NCBI GenBank assembly: GCA_028994555.1
Contig: JARDVN010000001.1
Location: 1,488,001 to 1,552,000, forward strand
Direction: 5' to 3'
DNA: 64,000 nt
Source: Citrobacter amalonaticus
GTDB taxonomy: Bacteria; Pseudomonadota; Gammaproteobacteria; Enterobacterales; Enterobacteriaceae
The position numbers were made by a program, and so were the translations under genes. The notes under the pieces were generated by a model that was not told where the DNA came from, made no database searches, and was given only the letters and a program-made list of their open reading frames with translations. Numbering within the stretch: position 1 is the stretch's first letter; every line of letters begins with the position of its first letter. Below, in pieces: positions 26,386 to 38,640 of this stretch.

Positions 26386-27836
26386 ATGCAAACGCTTCAG
26401 GACAACGAACTTTTTCAGACAGGATATCTGGTTGATGGGCTGTGGAAAACGCTGGATACCACATTTGATGTGCTCAATCCGGCGACCGGCGAAACGATCG
26501 CAAAGGTAGCAAAAGCAGGAAAACAACAGACGGAAGACGCCATTGCGGCGGCGAGTAAAGCGTTTCCTGCGTGGCGGGCGAAAACGGCAAAAGAGCGTTC
26601 GGCGATCTTGTACCGCTGGTATGAACTGATTATCGAAAACAAAAGCTGGCTGGGAAGGCTAATGACCGCCGAACAGGGAAAACCGCTGAAAGAAGCCGAG
26701 GGAGAAGTCGAGTACGCTGCCAGCTTTATTCAATGGTTTGCCGAACAGGCGAAACGCGCCAACGGTGAAATCATCCCCCCCGATCAAACCCGGCTCCCGC
26801 ATTCTGGCTACCCGTGAACCGATAGGCGTGGTGGCGGCAATCACGCCGTGGAATTTCCCGATGGCGATGTTGACGCGTAAGCTTGGCCCGGCACTGGCAG
26901 CAGGCTGTACCGGGGTGATAAAACCGGCCAACAACACGCCGCTGAGTGCCTTTGCGCTGCTCACGCTGGCGAAGAAGGCGGGGGTGCCCGATGGCGTACT
27001 CAACGCCGTAGCGGGTAATACGCAGGAAATCAGCGACGCCATCATGGCAAGCCATGCGGTGCGAAAAATTTCATTCACTGGTTCAACGGCGGTGGGTAAA
27101 ACGTTGGTGCGCAACGCCGCAGAAACCATGAAGAAAGTGTCGATGGAACTGGGTGGTAATGCCCCTTATATCGTATTTGACGATGCTGACATCGATGCGG
27201 CGGTAAAAGGCGCTATTGCCAATAAGTTCCGAAATGCCGGACAGGTCTGCGTCAGTGTGAACCGGTTTTATATTCATGAGTCCGTTTATGACGATTTCAC
27301 TTACAAACTGGCAGAGGCTGTTCAGGCGCTGAAAGTCGGGAATGGTATGGAGGATGGTGTCGTCGTCGGGCCGCTGATTGAGCCTTCTGCGGTCGATAAA
27401 GTGCGTGAGCATGTTGAAGATGCCGTTGCGAAAGGGGCGAAAGTGCTGGCTGGCGGGAAACCGCACGCGCTCGGTGGGAACTTCTGGCAGCCTACGGTGC
27501 TGGGGGGAATGCAGCGACGGCATGAAACTGGCGAGTGAGGAGACATTCGGGCCTGTGGCGGCGTGCTTCCGCTTTACCAGCGAAGAAGAGGTGATTCAGC
27601 GCGCGAACAACACACCGTTTGGCCTGGCCGCTTACTTCTATACGCAAAACCTACAGAGGGTATTCCGTGTCTCCCAGGCCATTGAAAGCGGCATGATTGG
27701 GATAAACGAATGCGCGGTATCCACCGAACTGGGACCGTTTGGCGGGGTGAAAGAGTCTGGACTGGGCCGTGAGGGATCCGTGCTGGGGTTAGACGAATTT
27801 CTGGAAGTGAAAACCCTACATCTTGGCGGCCTGTAG
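26386..27836 (+). CDS. NAD(P)-dependent succinate-semialdehyde-type aldehyde dehydrogenase (two apparent frameshifts)
   Basis: This is an aldehyde dehydrogenase of the GabD/Sad group, oxidising an aldehyde (probably succinate semialdehyde or similar) to its acid. Family motifs occur in order: [18 protein letters not shown], the general-base segment ELGGNAP and the catalytic cysteine in [15 protein letters not shown]. Frames break at C7 26775-26781 (after GEIIPP) and G6 27502-27507 (after PTVLG); with one base less at each, 482 residues result, the same length as E. coli GabD. It is clearly a paralogue and not GabD itself, differing throughout. GAAGGAG precedes ATG 26386. K-12 lacks it at this site. 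The substrate is not known. Confidence 0.88.
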
Positions 27837-27865
27837 CCAGCCCGGTACCGGGAAGGTGGCGATAG

Positions 27866-28138
27866 ATGAATATCTATACATTTGATTTTGATGAAATTGA
27901 GGATCAGGACGACTTCTACCGTGAGTTTGCACGGATGTTCAGTCTGGCTAAAGAGCAAGTGAGTGATCTCGATTCCCTGTGGGACATCATCATGAAGGAC
28001 GTGTTGCCGCTACCGCTGGAGATCGAGTTTGTACATTTACCCGACAAGTCACGCCGACGCTATGGCGCATTGATTTTATTGTTTGAGGAGGCGGAGGAAG
28101 AACTGGAAGGTCAACTGCGTTTTAATGTCCGTCATTGA
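27866..28138 (+). CDS. yhcO: Barstar-family protein YhcO
   Basis: The 90-residue acidic protein is nearly identical to E. coli YhcO and belongs to the barstar (barnase inhibitor) family, with the characteristic [19 protein letters not shown] and [21 protein letters not shown] segments. Barstars bind and block secreted ribonucleases, but no barnase gene is visible nearby, so the partner and role are unknown. It follows the aldehyde dehydrogenase by 29 bp and could be co-transcribed with it. Confidence 0.9.
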   Translation: MNIYTFDFDEIEDQDDFYREFARMFSLAKEQVSDLDSLWDIIMKDVLPLPLEIEFVHLPDKSRRRYGALILLFEEAEEELEGQLRFNVRH

Positions 28139-28143
28139 GAGAT

Positions 28144-28170
28144 AAAAAAAAGCCCCCGACAGTCGGGGGC
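28144..28170 (-). terminator. Terminator of yhcN
   Basis: On the minus strand the stem GCCCCCGA/TCGGGGGC is followed by eight T. It lies 28 bases past the yhcN stop and between the converging yhcO and yhcN genes. Confidence 0.88.
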
Positions 28171-28197
28171 AATGTCGTCGGACTAGACGACGAGGGT

Positions 28198-28462
28198 TTA
28201 TTTGTACAATTCGGCAGTGGCATGCCAGGTGTCACCGCTACGGGCTTCGGTGATCTGATACGCTGATGCGCCTTTTTCCTGGGCTTTTTTTGTTCAGCAT
28301 TTCATGCATGTCCATTGGGCTTGAGCCGATTGCACTTACGGAGACAGAGCCAATCGCTTCGCGATTTTGCGCTTGTTCTGCGTTGATAGAATCTGCGGCG
28401 AATGCGCCGAAAGAAAGAACAGAAAGAACGCTTAACGCAGCAACAGTTGTTTTGATTTTCAT
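28198..28462 (-). CDS. yhcN: YhcN (YdgH/BhsA family) small periplasmic stress protein (apparent frameshift)
   Basis: YhcN is a secreted DUF1471 protein linked in E. coli to acid and peroxide stress. It has a signal peptide (MKIKTTVAALSVLSVLSFGAF, cleavage after AFA near residue 22) and the DUF1471 segment REAIGSVSVS. The frame breaks at T7 28285-28291 (A7 on the coding strand) after EMLNKK; with one base less it gives 87 residues ending TAELYK, the E. coli length. The start at 28462 is the conserved one. Confidence 0.92.
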
Positions 28463-28830
28463 GATAAGTACCTCGTCGAATTTATTATTGGGGGGTCTTC
28501 GTTTCGTGACCCTCATCACAAAATCAAGTATACACTAATAACGCTATAAATTAATACCACGCTAATTGTTTCTGATGGTTTTAGGGACTAAAAAAATTTT
28601 TTTTATTCAGTTCAGGAATTAAAAATCAAGGTTTTTTATTTTATTATCATTAAAATCATAAAGTTATAGGTTTTTGCGATTTGTGCGGTTTTAGCTTTGG
28701 TTATTCACCATGTGAATGTTTTTTGGCAGATAAACGCACTAATTGTTAAAGGATAAGCAGCGATATTCACGGCGAATGCGCGAAAAGGCAGGGTTATCCC
28801 CCCGCCACGTTTGCGGCGGGGTGGAAGGGG
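28463..28830. other. AT-rich intergenic region yhcN-argR
   Basis: The 368 bp hold the yhcN promoter on the right of the gene and the end of the argR transcript. A GC-rich hairpin at about 28797-28822 (CCCCGCC/GGCGGGG arms) lies just past the argR stop and may stop its transcription, though it lacks a T run. The rest is AT-rich with poly-T and poly-A tracts. No gene was seen. Confidence 0.5.
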
Positions 28831-30655
<1,825 letters not shown>

Positions 30656-30672
30656 GCGAACCGTGAAGCCGT

Positions 30673-30710
30673 AAAAAAAACCGGAGCCAGTTCATCTGCC
30701 TCCGGTTTTT
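30673..30710. terminator. Bidirectional terminator between mdh and degS
   Basis: The stem AACCGGAG (30679-30686)/CTCCGGTT (30700-30707) is flanked by A8 on the left and T5 on the right and serves the converging mdh and degS transcripts. Confidence 0.88.
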
Positions 30711-30730
30711 TATTGTCTGGCTACCGAAAA

Positions 30731-31798
30731 CTAGTTAGTTGCCGGGTATTCCTGAATGGTAACCTGCAGTGTCAGCTGCTTATCATCACGCATGACAATC
30801 ACCGGAATGACCGAGCCAGGGCGAATCTCAGCCACCTGGTCCATCGTTTCCAGCGCGGAGACGGCGGGTTTGCTGTTCACAGAGATAATCAGGTCGTTAA
30901 CCTGAATACCTGCCTGCGCAGCAGGGCCATCTGGCGCCACTTCATTCACGACGATCCCCTGGATTTGGTCCATGCCGCCACCCTGGGCGTGCAGCGGCGC
31001 GATTTCACGACCGCCAATCCCAATGTAACCACGGATGACACGACCATCGCGGATGAGCTTATCCATAATTTTGGTCGCCAACTGGAACGGAATGGCAAAG
31101 CCGATCCCTTCTGGCGTTTCACCGTCATTGCTTTTATCAAACGACAGAGTGTTGATACCCATGAGCTCGCCCAGCGAGTTCACCAGCGCACCGCCGGAGT
31201 TACCGTGGTTGATAGAGGCATCTGTTTGCAGAAAGTTCTGCCGTCCGGTTGGGTTCAACCCGATACGCCCCGTGGCGCTGATAATACCCTGAGTAATGGT
31301 CTGTCCGAGGTTATAGGGGTTACCGATCGCCAGCACCACGTCGCCGATATGCGGAGAACGCTTGTTATTGATTGGAATCGTGGGCAGACCGCTGGTGGCG
31401 TTAATTTTCAGAACGGCCAGATCGGTCAACGTATCGGAGCCAACCAGCAGCGCTTCAAAGACACGCCCGTCCTGCAAGGCAACGATAATCTGATCGGCAT
31501 CGTTGATTACATGCTTGTTGGTAATGATATAACCGCGTTGATCCATAATTACGCCGGAACCCAGGGTGCGGATTTCCAGTTGATTATGCGCGGTGCTGTT
31601 CATACTGCGGTTATAGACGTTGACCACAGCAGGGGCCGCGCGACGTACTGCAGAGTTATAGCTGGCGGGCGTCTCGTCGGCACTGTCATATTGCGGTGCA
31701 GAAAGCGTGTTGATTTTGCGAAGCGAAGGCATGGCAGCCAGAAGAATGGCGCCAACAATCAAACCTATTGCAACCGAACGTAAGAGCTTCACTAACAT
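30731..31798 (-). CDS. degS: Outer-membrane stress sensor protease DegS
   Basis: DegS is anchored in the inner membrane and cleaves RseA when misfolded porins bind its PDZ domain, starting the sigma-E response. The 355-residue protein has an N-terminal anchor (about residues 5-25), a trypsin-like domain with His96 in TNKHVI, Asp in SDTLTDLAVL and Ser in INHGNSGGAL, and one PDZ domain from about 255. It follows degQ by 90 bp. The frame is intact. Confidence 0.97.
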   Translation of the reverse strand: MLVKLLRSVAIGLIVGAILLAAMPSLRKINTLSAPQYDSADETPASYNSAVRRAAPAVVNVYNRSMNSTAHNQLEIRTLGSGVIMDQRGYIITNKHVINDADQIIVALQDGRVFEALLVGSDTLTDLAVLKINATSGLPTIPINNKRSPHIGDVVLAIGNPYNLGQTITQGIISATGRIGLNPTGRQNFLQTDASINHGNSGGALVNSLGELMGINTLSFDKSNDGETPEGIGFAIPFQLATKIMDKLIRDGRVIRGYIGIGGREIAPLHAQGGGMDQIQGIVVNEVAPDGPAAQAGIQVNDLIISVNSKPAVSALETMDQVAEIRPGSVIPVIVMRDDKQLTLQVTIQEYPATN

Positions 31799-31848
31799 GA
31801 TGGAGGCGTCATTAATAAAGGGAACGGCAGCAGCATATCACGAGTTAA

Positions 31849-31878
31849 CCGGACATCACACGCGAGGCTGATGTCCGG
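31849..31878. repeat. Perfect stem-loop between degQ and degS
   Basis: Ten-base arms CCGGACATCA and TGATGTCCGG surround a ten-base loop in the degQ-degS gap. There is no T run, so it is more likely an mRNA-stabilising or attenuating hairpin than a full terminator. Confidence 0.6.
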
Positions 31879-31888
31879 GATCCTGGAT

Positions 31889-33256
31889 TTAGCGCAGGAG
31901 CAAATAAATGCTCTCGTTTCCGCGAATAATCTGTAACGCGATAATGGACGGTTTGGCTTCCAGCACTTTACGCATTTCGGCGATAGAGTTTACCCGGTCA
32001 CGGTTAACTCCGATGATCACATCATCCTTCTGCAGGCCAGCCTGTGCGGCAGGACTGCTCTTTTCAACGCTGTCAATTTTGATGCCTTTGCTGCCGTCTT
32101 TGAGCTGACCGTCGCTCAGCGTCGCTCCTTGCAATGCCGGCGCAATCATCTCTGCGCTGGCAGAAGAGGAGGTGCTGGTATCGAGCGTGACTTCCACTTC
32201 CTGTGGTTTGCCGTTACGTAACAGACCCAGCTTCACTTTGGTGCCAGGTTCTGTGGTGGCGATACGGGAGCGTAGCTCAGCAAAACTATTGAGCGGTTTA
32301 CCGTTGAGGCTGGTGATCACATCGCCGGACTTAATACCCGCTTTGGCGGAACCGGAGTTTGGCAGCACTTCGCTGACAAAGGCACCGCGCTGCACGTCCA
32401 TTTTGAACGCTTTGGCGATGTCGGCGGTCATTTCGGTCCCTTTAATGCCCAGAAGGCCGCGCTTGATTTCACCAAACTGAATCAACTGCTGTGCCAGAAT
32501 GCGGGCCATATTGCTGGGGATAGCAAAACCGATCCCGACGCTGCCGCCGCCAGGCGCCAGGATGGCGGTGTTAATACCGATCAACTCACCGTTGAGGTTA
32601 AGCAGCGCGCCGCCGGAATTCCCGCGGTTAATTGAGGCATCGGTTTGAATAAAGTTTTCCAGACCTTCCAGGTTCAACCCGCTGCGTCCCAGCGCCGAGA
32701 CGATACCTGAGGTGGCCGTTTGCCCCAGGCCAAACGGGTTACCGACCGCCACAGCGAAATCACCCACGCGCAGTTTATCCGAGTCAGCGATGGCGATTTG
32801 CGTAAGCTTGCTGGCGTTTTGAATTTGCAGCAGGGCGATGTCGCTTTGATCGTCGCTGCCAATCAGTTTGGCCTCAAATTCACGCCCGTCATTCAACTGA
32901 ACGCTGATCTTTTGCGCCTGATTAATCACGTGGTTATTGGTCAGCACATAGCCTTTTTCGGCATCGATAATGACCCCGGAACCCAGCCCTTCAAACGGTT
33001 GTGCCTGTTGATCCGGCAGGTCATCGCCGAAGAATTTTTTAAATTCTTCGGGGACTTTCTGTGTCTGAGTGGCGGTGCCTTCAACCTTCACGCTGACAAC
33101 GGCAGGCAGCACTTTTTCGAGCATTGGGGCAAGACTGGGAAGCGCGGGTTGGCCAGGGACCTGGCCGGGAATCGACGCAATGGCCTGAAACGGCGCCGAG
33201 AGAGTTAACCCGACACTTAACGCTAATGCACTCAACAGCTGGGTTTGTATTTTCAT
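31889..33256 (-). CDS. degQ: Periplasmic serine endoprotease DegQ
   Basis: DegQ is a DegP-like protease/chaperone of the periplasm. The 455-residue precursor has a signal peptide (MKIQTQLLSALALSVGLTLS then APFQAIA), a protease domain with His109 in TNNHVI, Asp in SDDQSDIALLQ and Ser in NRGNSGGALLN, and two PDZ domains (about 255-345 and 365-455). It precedes degS in the same direction, as in E. coli. The frame is intact. Confidence 0.96.
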   Translation of the reverse strand: MKIQTQLLSALALSVGLTLSAPFQAIASIPGQVPGQPALPSLAPMLEKVLPAVVSVKVEGTATQTQKVPEEFKKFFGDDLPDQQAQPFEGLGSGVIIDAEKGYVLTNNHVINQAQKISVQLNDGREFEAKLIGSDDQSDIALLQIQNASKLTQIAIADSDKLRVGDFAVAVGNPFGLGQTATSGIVSALGRSGLNLEGLENFIQTDASINRGNSGGALLNLNGELIGINTAILAPGGGSVGIGFAIPSNMARILAQQLIQFGEIKRGLLGIKGTEMTADIAKAFKMDVQRGAFVSEVLPNSGSAKAGIKSGDVITSLNGKPLNSFAELRSRIATTEPGTKVKLGLLRNGKPQEVEVTLDTSTSSSASAEMIAPALQGATLSDGQLKDGSKGIKIDSVEKSSPAAQAGLQKDDVIIGVNRDRVNSIAEMRKVLEAKPSIIALQIIRGNESIYLLLR

Positions 33257-33424
33257 TGATCCTGCTCTCGTACCTTGAGTAAAGGGAAAGACGATTCAAA
33301 ACAGTTTGATGTTATTGAATTTTCGATCAGCTAACAATGCGGATAATGATTAAATGATAGTCGGGACGGGAGAGAAGGGGTGGGCGCAATCGCTGCGCCC
33401 AGAAAAAATATTAACGGTGTGCGG

Positions 33425-33823
33425 TTAGTCGCGCTTTGCGCCACTGCGCAGCAGGCCGGAGGCGCCTTCGGAATAGTCACGCGGCATTTGTACCGGCGCC
33501 TGATCGTTGCTGGCTTCAGACTCGGCCAGACGGTTACGGAACGGGTTAGATTCGGCTGACAGTTCCGGCAGCAGGCTGCTGGAGCTTTTCGCCATGTGCT
33601 GATACAGCTGGCGGTAATCGTGGGCCATGGTGTCCAGCAACTCGGCGCTGCGGGCAAAATGGCTGACCAACTCTTCGCGGTACTCTTCCAGCTCTGCTTT
33701 GTTCTTTTCCAGCTCGTATTGCAACGCCTGTTGCTGACGTAACTTCCGGTTGCCAAAACGCATGGCTACAGCACCGACGATGATGCCGACGACTAACCCA
33801 ATTAGCGCGTATTCCCAGGTCAT
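33425..33823 (-). CDS. zapG: ZapG (YhcB) division and envelope protein
   Basis: The 132-residue inner-membrane protein has one N-terminal helix (MTWEYALIGLVVGIIVGAVA), a long coiled coil (about 25-95) and a flexible tail. In E. coli YhcB/ZapG is linked to division, elongation and envelope synthesis. The ATG at 33821-33823 is chosen because GGGAG is at a proper distance; an in-frame ATG six bases upstream abuts that site. It is divergent from zapE. Confidence 0.94.
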   Translation of the reverse strand: MTWEYALIGLVVGIIVGAVAMRFGNRKLRQQQALQYELEKNKAELEEYREELVSHFARSAELLDTMAHDYRQLYQHMAKSSSSLLPELSAESNPFRNRLAESEASNDQAPVQMPRDYSEGASGLLRSGAKRD

Positions 33824-34015
33824 GAACATCTCCCGTTGTCTTGTGTTTCCGTAGGGTGTTGGCTTGAGGCTTCATGCCTTCGCCTGATACTGCCACTATA
33901 ACCGCTAATCCCGCAGAAGTGGAATCCCGTCTTTATATCGCGTAGTGTAGAACAGCCTTTTTTTCGTCAACCGTGAACGACGGCACATCGATTTTCAAGG
34001 AATAACAAGAACATC

Positions 34016-35141
34016 ATGCAGAGCTTTACCCCCACATCGCGTTATCTGAAAGCCATTAACGATGGCACTCACCAACCCGACGACGTGCAAAAAGAGGCGG
34101 TCAATCGTCTGGAGAAGATTTACCAGGCGTTGATATCGGATAAAACCTCTGCCGCTGAAACAAAAGGGTTTATGGCCCGCGTTGGTAAGCTACTGGGAAA
34201 AAAGAAGACGCGCACAGCGTTCCGGTACGTGGCTTATATATGTGGGGAGGCGTAGGGCGGGGGAAAACCTGGCTCATGGATCTGTTCTACCACAGCCTGC
34301 CCGGCGTTCGTAAGCAGCGTCTGCATTTTCATCGCTTTATGCTGCGTGTGCATGAGGAGTTGACCGCATTGCAGGGGCAGACCGACCCGCTTGAAACTCT
34401 GGCGGACCGCTTTAAGGCCGAAACGGATGTGCTGTGCTTTGACGAGTTTTTTGTGTCTGATATTACCGATGCCATGCTGCTCGGCGGCCTGATGAAGGCG
34501 CTCTTTGCGCGCGGCATCACGCTGGTGGCGACCTCGAATATTCCCCCCTGATGAGCTATATCGCAACGGTTTACAGCGTGCGCGTTTTCTTCCTGCTATC
34601 GATGCGATTAAACAACATTGCGACATCATGAACGTAGATGCCGGCGTGGATTATCGTCTGCGGACGTTGACCCAGGCGCATTTGTGGCTCTCACCGCTGA
34701 ACAATGAAACGCAGCAGCAGATGGACAACCTCTGGCTGGCGCTGGCGGGTGTCAAACGTGAACAGGGCCCGGTTCTGGAGATCAATCACCGGCCCCTTCC
34801 CACGCTTGGCGTGGAAAACCAGACGCTGGCAGTCTCATTCCACACGCTGTGCGTTGATGCCCGCAGCCAGCATGACTATATTGCGTTGTCGCGTCTCTAC
34901 CACACGGTCATGCTGTTTGATGTACCCGTGATGACGCCGCTGATGGAAAGCGAAGCGCGCCGCTTCATCGCACTGGTGGATGAATTTTATGAACGTCACG
35001 TCAAGCTGGTGGTCAGCGCTGCCGTGCCTTTATATGAGGTGTATCAGGGGGGAGCGACTGAAGTTCGAGTTCCAGCGCTGCCTGTCGCGTTTGCAGGAGA
35101 TGCAGAGCGAGGAATATCTCAAGCAAGAACACATGCCCTGA
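34016..35141 (+). CDS. zapE: Cell division ATPase ZapE (three apparent frameshifts)
   Basis: ZapE (YhcM) is an AFG1-type AAA ATPase that acts on the Z ring at the end of constriction. Walker A is in LYMWGGVGRGKTWLMDLFY and Walker B in DVLCFDEFFVSDITDA. The frame breaks three times. After LLGKK at A6 34198-34203 the family frame requires one more A, so this run is one short, the only such case in the window. At C6 34543-34548 (after SNIPP) and G6 35047-35052 (after EVYQG) one base is extra. The corrected product is 374 residues (E. coli 375), ending EEYLKQEHMP. Confidence 0.92.
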
Positions 35142-35203
35142 CCGCGGCCAATAAACTGTTGTGCAAATCACATAAAGGGGTCGATCTTTGACCCCGACTT
35201 CTC

Positions 35204-35209
35204 TATAAT
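35204..35209 (+). promoter_or_regulatory. -10 element of the rplM-rpsI promoter
   Basis: A perfect TATAAT lies 164 bp before rplM, leaving a long leader. In E. coli L13 represses its own mRNA through this leader; the stretch 35230-35370 is the likely site. No strong -35 is apparent 17 bp upstream. Confidence 0.55.
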
Positions 35210-35324
35210 CTTGCGACCCCACGTTACAAGAAAGTTTTTTTCCCAAAACTTTTTGTGTGCTGGCATTGGCTATTCGAAGGGGTAGGTTTGCCGGACTTTG
35301 TCGTGTGAACCTCAACTGACATAA

Positions 35325-35801
<477 letters not shown>

Positions 35802-35813
35802 TCGGGATTATAG

Positions 35814-36209
<396 letters not shown>

Positions 36210-36246
36210 TTGTTTTCTGCCTCTGGCAGATTACTGTTGGCGAAAA

Positions 36247-36270
36247 AACCCGCTTCGGCGGGTTTTTTTT
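36247..36270 (+). terminator. Terminator of rplM-rpsI
   Basis: The stem AACCCGC/GCGGGTT with the stable TTCG loop is followed by T8, 38 bases after the rpsI stop. Confidence 0.92.
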
Positions 36271-36514
36271 ATGGATAAATCTGGCGTAATCCTCTGACAA
36301 AACCCTCTTTTTCCCCATTTCCAGAATCGACTCACCACAAAGGTCACAAAATCTGGTAAACTATCATCCAATTTTCTGCCCAAATATCGGGTATTGCTCA
36401 TTTTTTGTTTGCTTTTTGAACGATGATGACATTTCCGAAGCGGGTGACATCACTTCTGACTGGCCATGCGATGGCCGGTAGCAGTAAAAATTCTGAATAT
36501 ACCTGGAGGTTTTC
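36271..36514 (+). promoter_or_regulatory. sspA promoter region
   Basis: The 305-bp rpsI-sspA gap holds the rpsI terminator on its left and must hold the sspAB promoter on its right; GGAGG lies nine bases before sspA. No gene was seen. Confidence 0.5.
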
Positions 36515-37153
36515 ATGGCTGTCGCTGCCAACAAACGTTCGGTAATGACGCTGTTTTCTGGTCCTACTGACATCTATAGCCATCAGGTCCGCATTGTGCT
36601 GGCTGAGAAAGGTGTAAGTTTTGAGATCGAGCATGTGGAAAAGGACAATCCGCCTCAGGATCTGATTGACCTCAACCCGAATCAGAGCGTCCCGACACTG
36701 GTGGATCGTGAGCTGACCCTATGGGAATCTCGCATCATTATGGAATACCTGGATGAGCGTTTCCCGCATCCACCGCTGATGCCGGTTTATCCGGTTGCTC
36801 GTGGCGAAAGCCGCCTGTACATGCACCGTATCGAAAAAGACTGGTACACGCTGATGAACGTCATCGTGAACGGGTCTGCTTCAGAAGCTGACGTTGCCCG
36901 CAAACAGCTGCGTGAAGAACTGCAAGCTATTGCGCCGGTATTCGGTCAGAAACCGTATTTCCTGAGCGATGAATTCAGCCTGGTAGATTGCTACCTGGCG
37001 CCGCTGCTGTGGCGTCTGCCGCAACTGGGTATTGAGTTCAGCGGTGCGGGAGCGAAAGAGCTGAAAGGGTATATGACTCGCGTCTTCGAGCGTGATTCTT
37101 TCCTGGCGTCCTTAACCGAAGCTGAACGCGAAATGCGTCTTGGCCGGGGATAA
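36515..37153 (+). CDS. sspA: Stringent starvation protein A
   Basis: SspA is a glutathione-transferase-fold protein that binds RNA polymerase with sigma-70 and lowers H-NS during starvation and acid stress. The 212-residue protein has the thioredoxin-like N-domain (LFSGPTDIYSHQVRIVLAEK, PNQSVPTLVDRELTLWESRIIMEYL) and a helical C-domain. It is first in sspAB. Confidence 0.97.
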   Translation: MAVAANKRSVMTLFSGPTDIYSHQVRIVLAEKGVSFEIEHVEKDNPPQDLIDLNPNQSVPTLVDRELTLWESRIIMEYLDERFPHPPLMPVYPVARGESRLYMHRIEKDWYTLMNVIVNGSASEADVARKQLREELQAIAPVFGQKPYFLSDEFSLVDCYLAPLLWRLPQLGIEFSGAGAKELKGYMTRVFERDSFLASLTEAEREMRLGRG

Positions 37154-37158
37154 TACGG

Positions 37159-37659
37159 ATGGATTTGTCACAGCTAACACCGCGCCGTCCTTATCTGCTG
37201 CGTGCTTTCTATGAGTGGTTGCTCGACAACCAGCTCACGCCGCACCTGGTGGTGGATGTGACGTTGCCTGGCGTGCATGTTCCAATGGAATATGCCCGTG
37301 ACGGGCAAATTGTCCTGAACATTGCACCGCGTGCGGTAGGGAATCTGGAGCTGGCTAACGACGAAGTGCGTTTTAACGCGCGTTTCGGCGGCGTTCCGCG
37401 CCAGGTTTCTGTGCCGTTAGCGGCGGTGCTGGCGATTTATGCACGTGAAAACGGTGCCGGAACGATGTTCGAACCGGAAGCCGCTTATGACGAAGATGTG
37501 GCTAGTCTCAATGATGATGACGCGACATCAGGCGCAGAGAGCGAAACCGTTATGTCAGTTATTGACAGTGATAAGCCGGATCATGACGATGACAACAATC
37601 CGGATGACGATCCGCCGCCGCCACGCGGTGGACGACCAGCATTACGTGTTGTTAAATAG
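37159..37659 (+). CDS. sspB: ClpXP protease specificity-enhancing factor SspB
   Basis: SspB tethers ssrA-tagged proteins to ClpXP. The 166-residue protein has the folded substrate-binding domain (about residues 5-110, SQLTPRRPYLLRAFYEWLLDN) and an acidic, flexible tail (about 120-155, rich in Asp) ending in the ClpX-binding module RGGRPALRVVK. It starts five bases after sspA. The E. coli protein has 165 residues. Confidence 0.97.
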   Translation: MDLSQLTPRRPYLLRAFYEWLLDNQLTPHLVVDVTLPGVHVPMEYARDGQIVLNIAPRAVGNLELANDEVRFNARFGGVPRQVSVPLAAVLAIYARENGAGTMFEPEAAYDEDVASLNDDDATSGAESETVMSVIDSDKPDHDDDNNPDDDPPPPRGGRPALRVVK

Positions 37660-37661
37660 AT

Positions 37662-37689
37662 AAAAACAGGCCCCACAGGGCCTGTTTTT
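37662..37689 (+). terminator. Terminator of sspAB
   Basis: The perfect 12-bp stem AAAAACAGGCCC/GGGCCTGTTTTT with a four-base loop starts two bases after the sspB stop and is effective in both directions. Confidence 0.92.
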
Positions 37690-37779
37690 GATCGCGCCGA
37701 CCGTGGTTTCACCCTCCTTCCGATCCTGTGTTACGATGAGCCTGCTGTTGTTTGTCACCGTGACTCGCAAATAGGTCCT

Positions 37780-38564
37780 ATGAACACATTCGATCCGCAA
37801 GCAGAAGATTCTCCAGCAACCATTGGGCGTAGCCTTCGTCGTCGTCCGTTGGCACGTAAAAAAGCTGTCGGAAATGGTTGAAGAAGAATTAGAGCAGATG
37901 ATCCGTCGCCGTGAGTTTGGCGAGGGGGGAACAGTTGCCGTCCGAACGGGAGCTGATGGCTTTTTTCAACGTTGGTCGCCCCTCCGTGCGTGAAGCGCTG
38001 GCGGCGCTGAAGCGTAAAGGTCTGGTGCAAATCAATAACGGTGAACGCGCCCGCGTTTCGCGCCCTTCGGCGGACACCATCATTGGCGAGCTCTCCGGCA
38101 TGGCGAAAGATTTCCTCGCGCATCCCGGCGGCATTGCTCATTTTGAGCAGCTACGCCTGTTCTTTGAATCCAGCCTTGTGCGCTATGCGGCGGAGAACGC
38201 CACGGATGAACAAATCGATCGACTGGCAAAAGCGCTAGAGATCAACAGCCAGTCGCTGGATGACAATACCCTGTTTATCCGCTCGGACGTGGATTTCCAC
38301 CGCGTACTGGCGGAGATCCCTGGCAATCCTATCTTTATGGCGATCCACGTCGCGCTGCTGGACTGGCTGATCGCCGCACGCCCGACCGTGCCGGATCGCG
38401 AGCTTTACGAGCATAATAACGTGAGTTATCAGCAGCATATTGCCATTGTGGAGGCCATCCGCCAGCACGATCCCGACGAGGCCGATCGCGCCCTGCAATC
38501 TCATCTCAACAGCGTTTCCGCCACCTGGCACGCCCTCGGGAAACATTCAAAAATGCGCAAGTGA
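37780..38564 (+). CDS. nanR: Sialic acid-responsive repressor NanR (two apparent frameshifts)
   Basis: NanR is a GntR/FadR-type dimer that represses nanATEK-yhcH until N-acetylneuraminate binds. It has an N-terminal winged helix ([31 protein letters not shown]) and a helical FCD sensor domain from about residue 100. Frames break at A6 37858-37863 (after RPLARK) and G6 37924-37929 (after EFGEG). With one base less at each the product is 260 residues, compared with 263 in E. coli. The start ATG 37780 corresponds to Met4 of the E. coli annotation. Confidence 0.93.
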
Positions 38565-38585
38565 TCGCGATCCTGACGATCGTTT

Positions 38586-38601
38586 AGTGAAGCAGATCGC
38601 A
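38586..38601 (+). promoter_or_regulatory. Candidate CRP site upstream of nanA
   Basis: AGTGA-N6-TCGCA resembles the CRP consensus TGTGA-N6-TCACA in eight of ten positions and sits about 40 bp before the NanR repeats. This fits the known CRP activation of the E. coli nan operon. Confidence 0.5.
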
Positions 38602-38640
38602 CTATAAGCGTTCTGTATTGTATTGCTGCTTATTTGATCT

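Noticed and set aside
30713..31783. 356-codon plus-strand frame opposite degS
   Set aside because: It lies fully inside degS in antisense and resembles no protein family.
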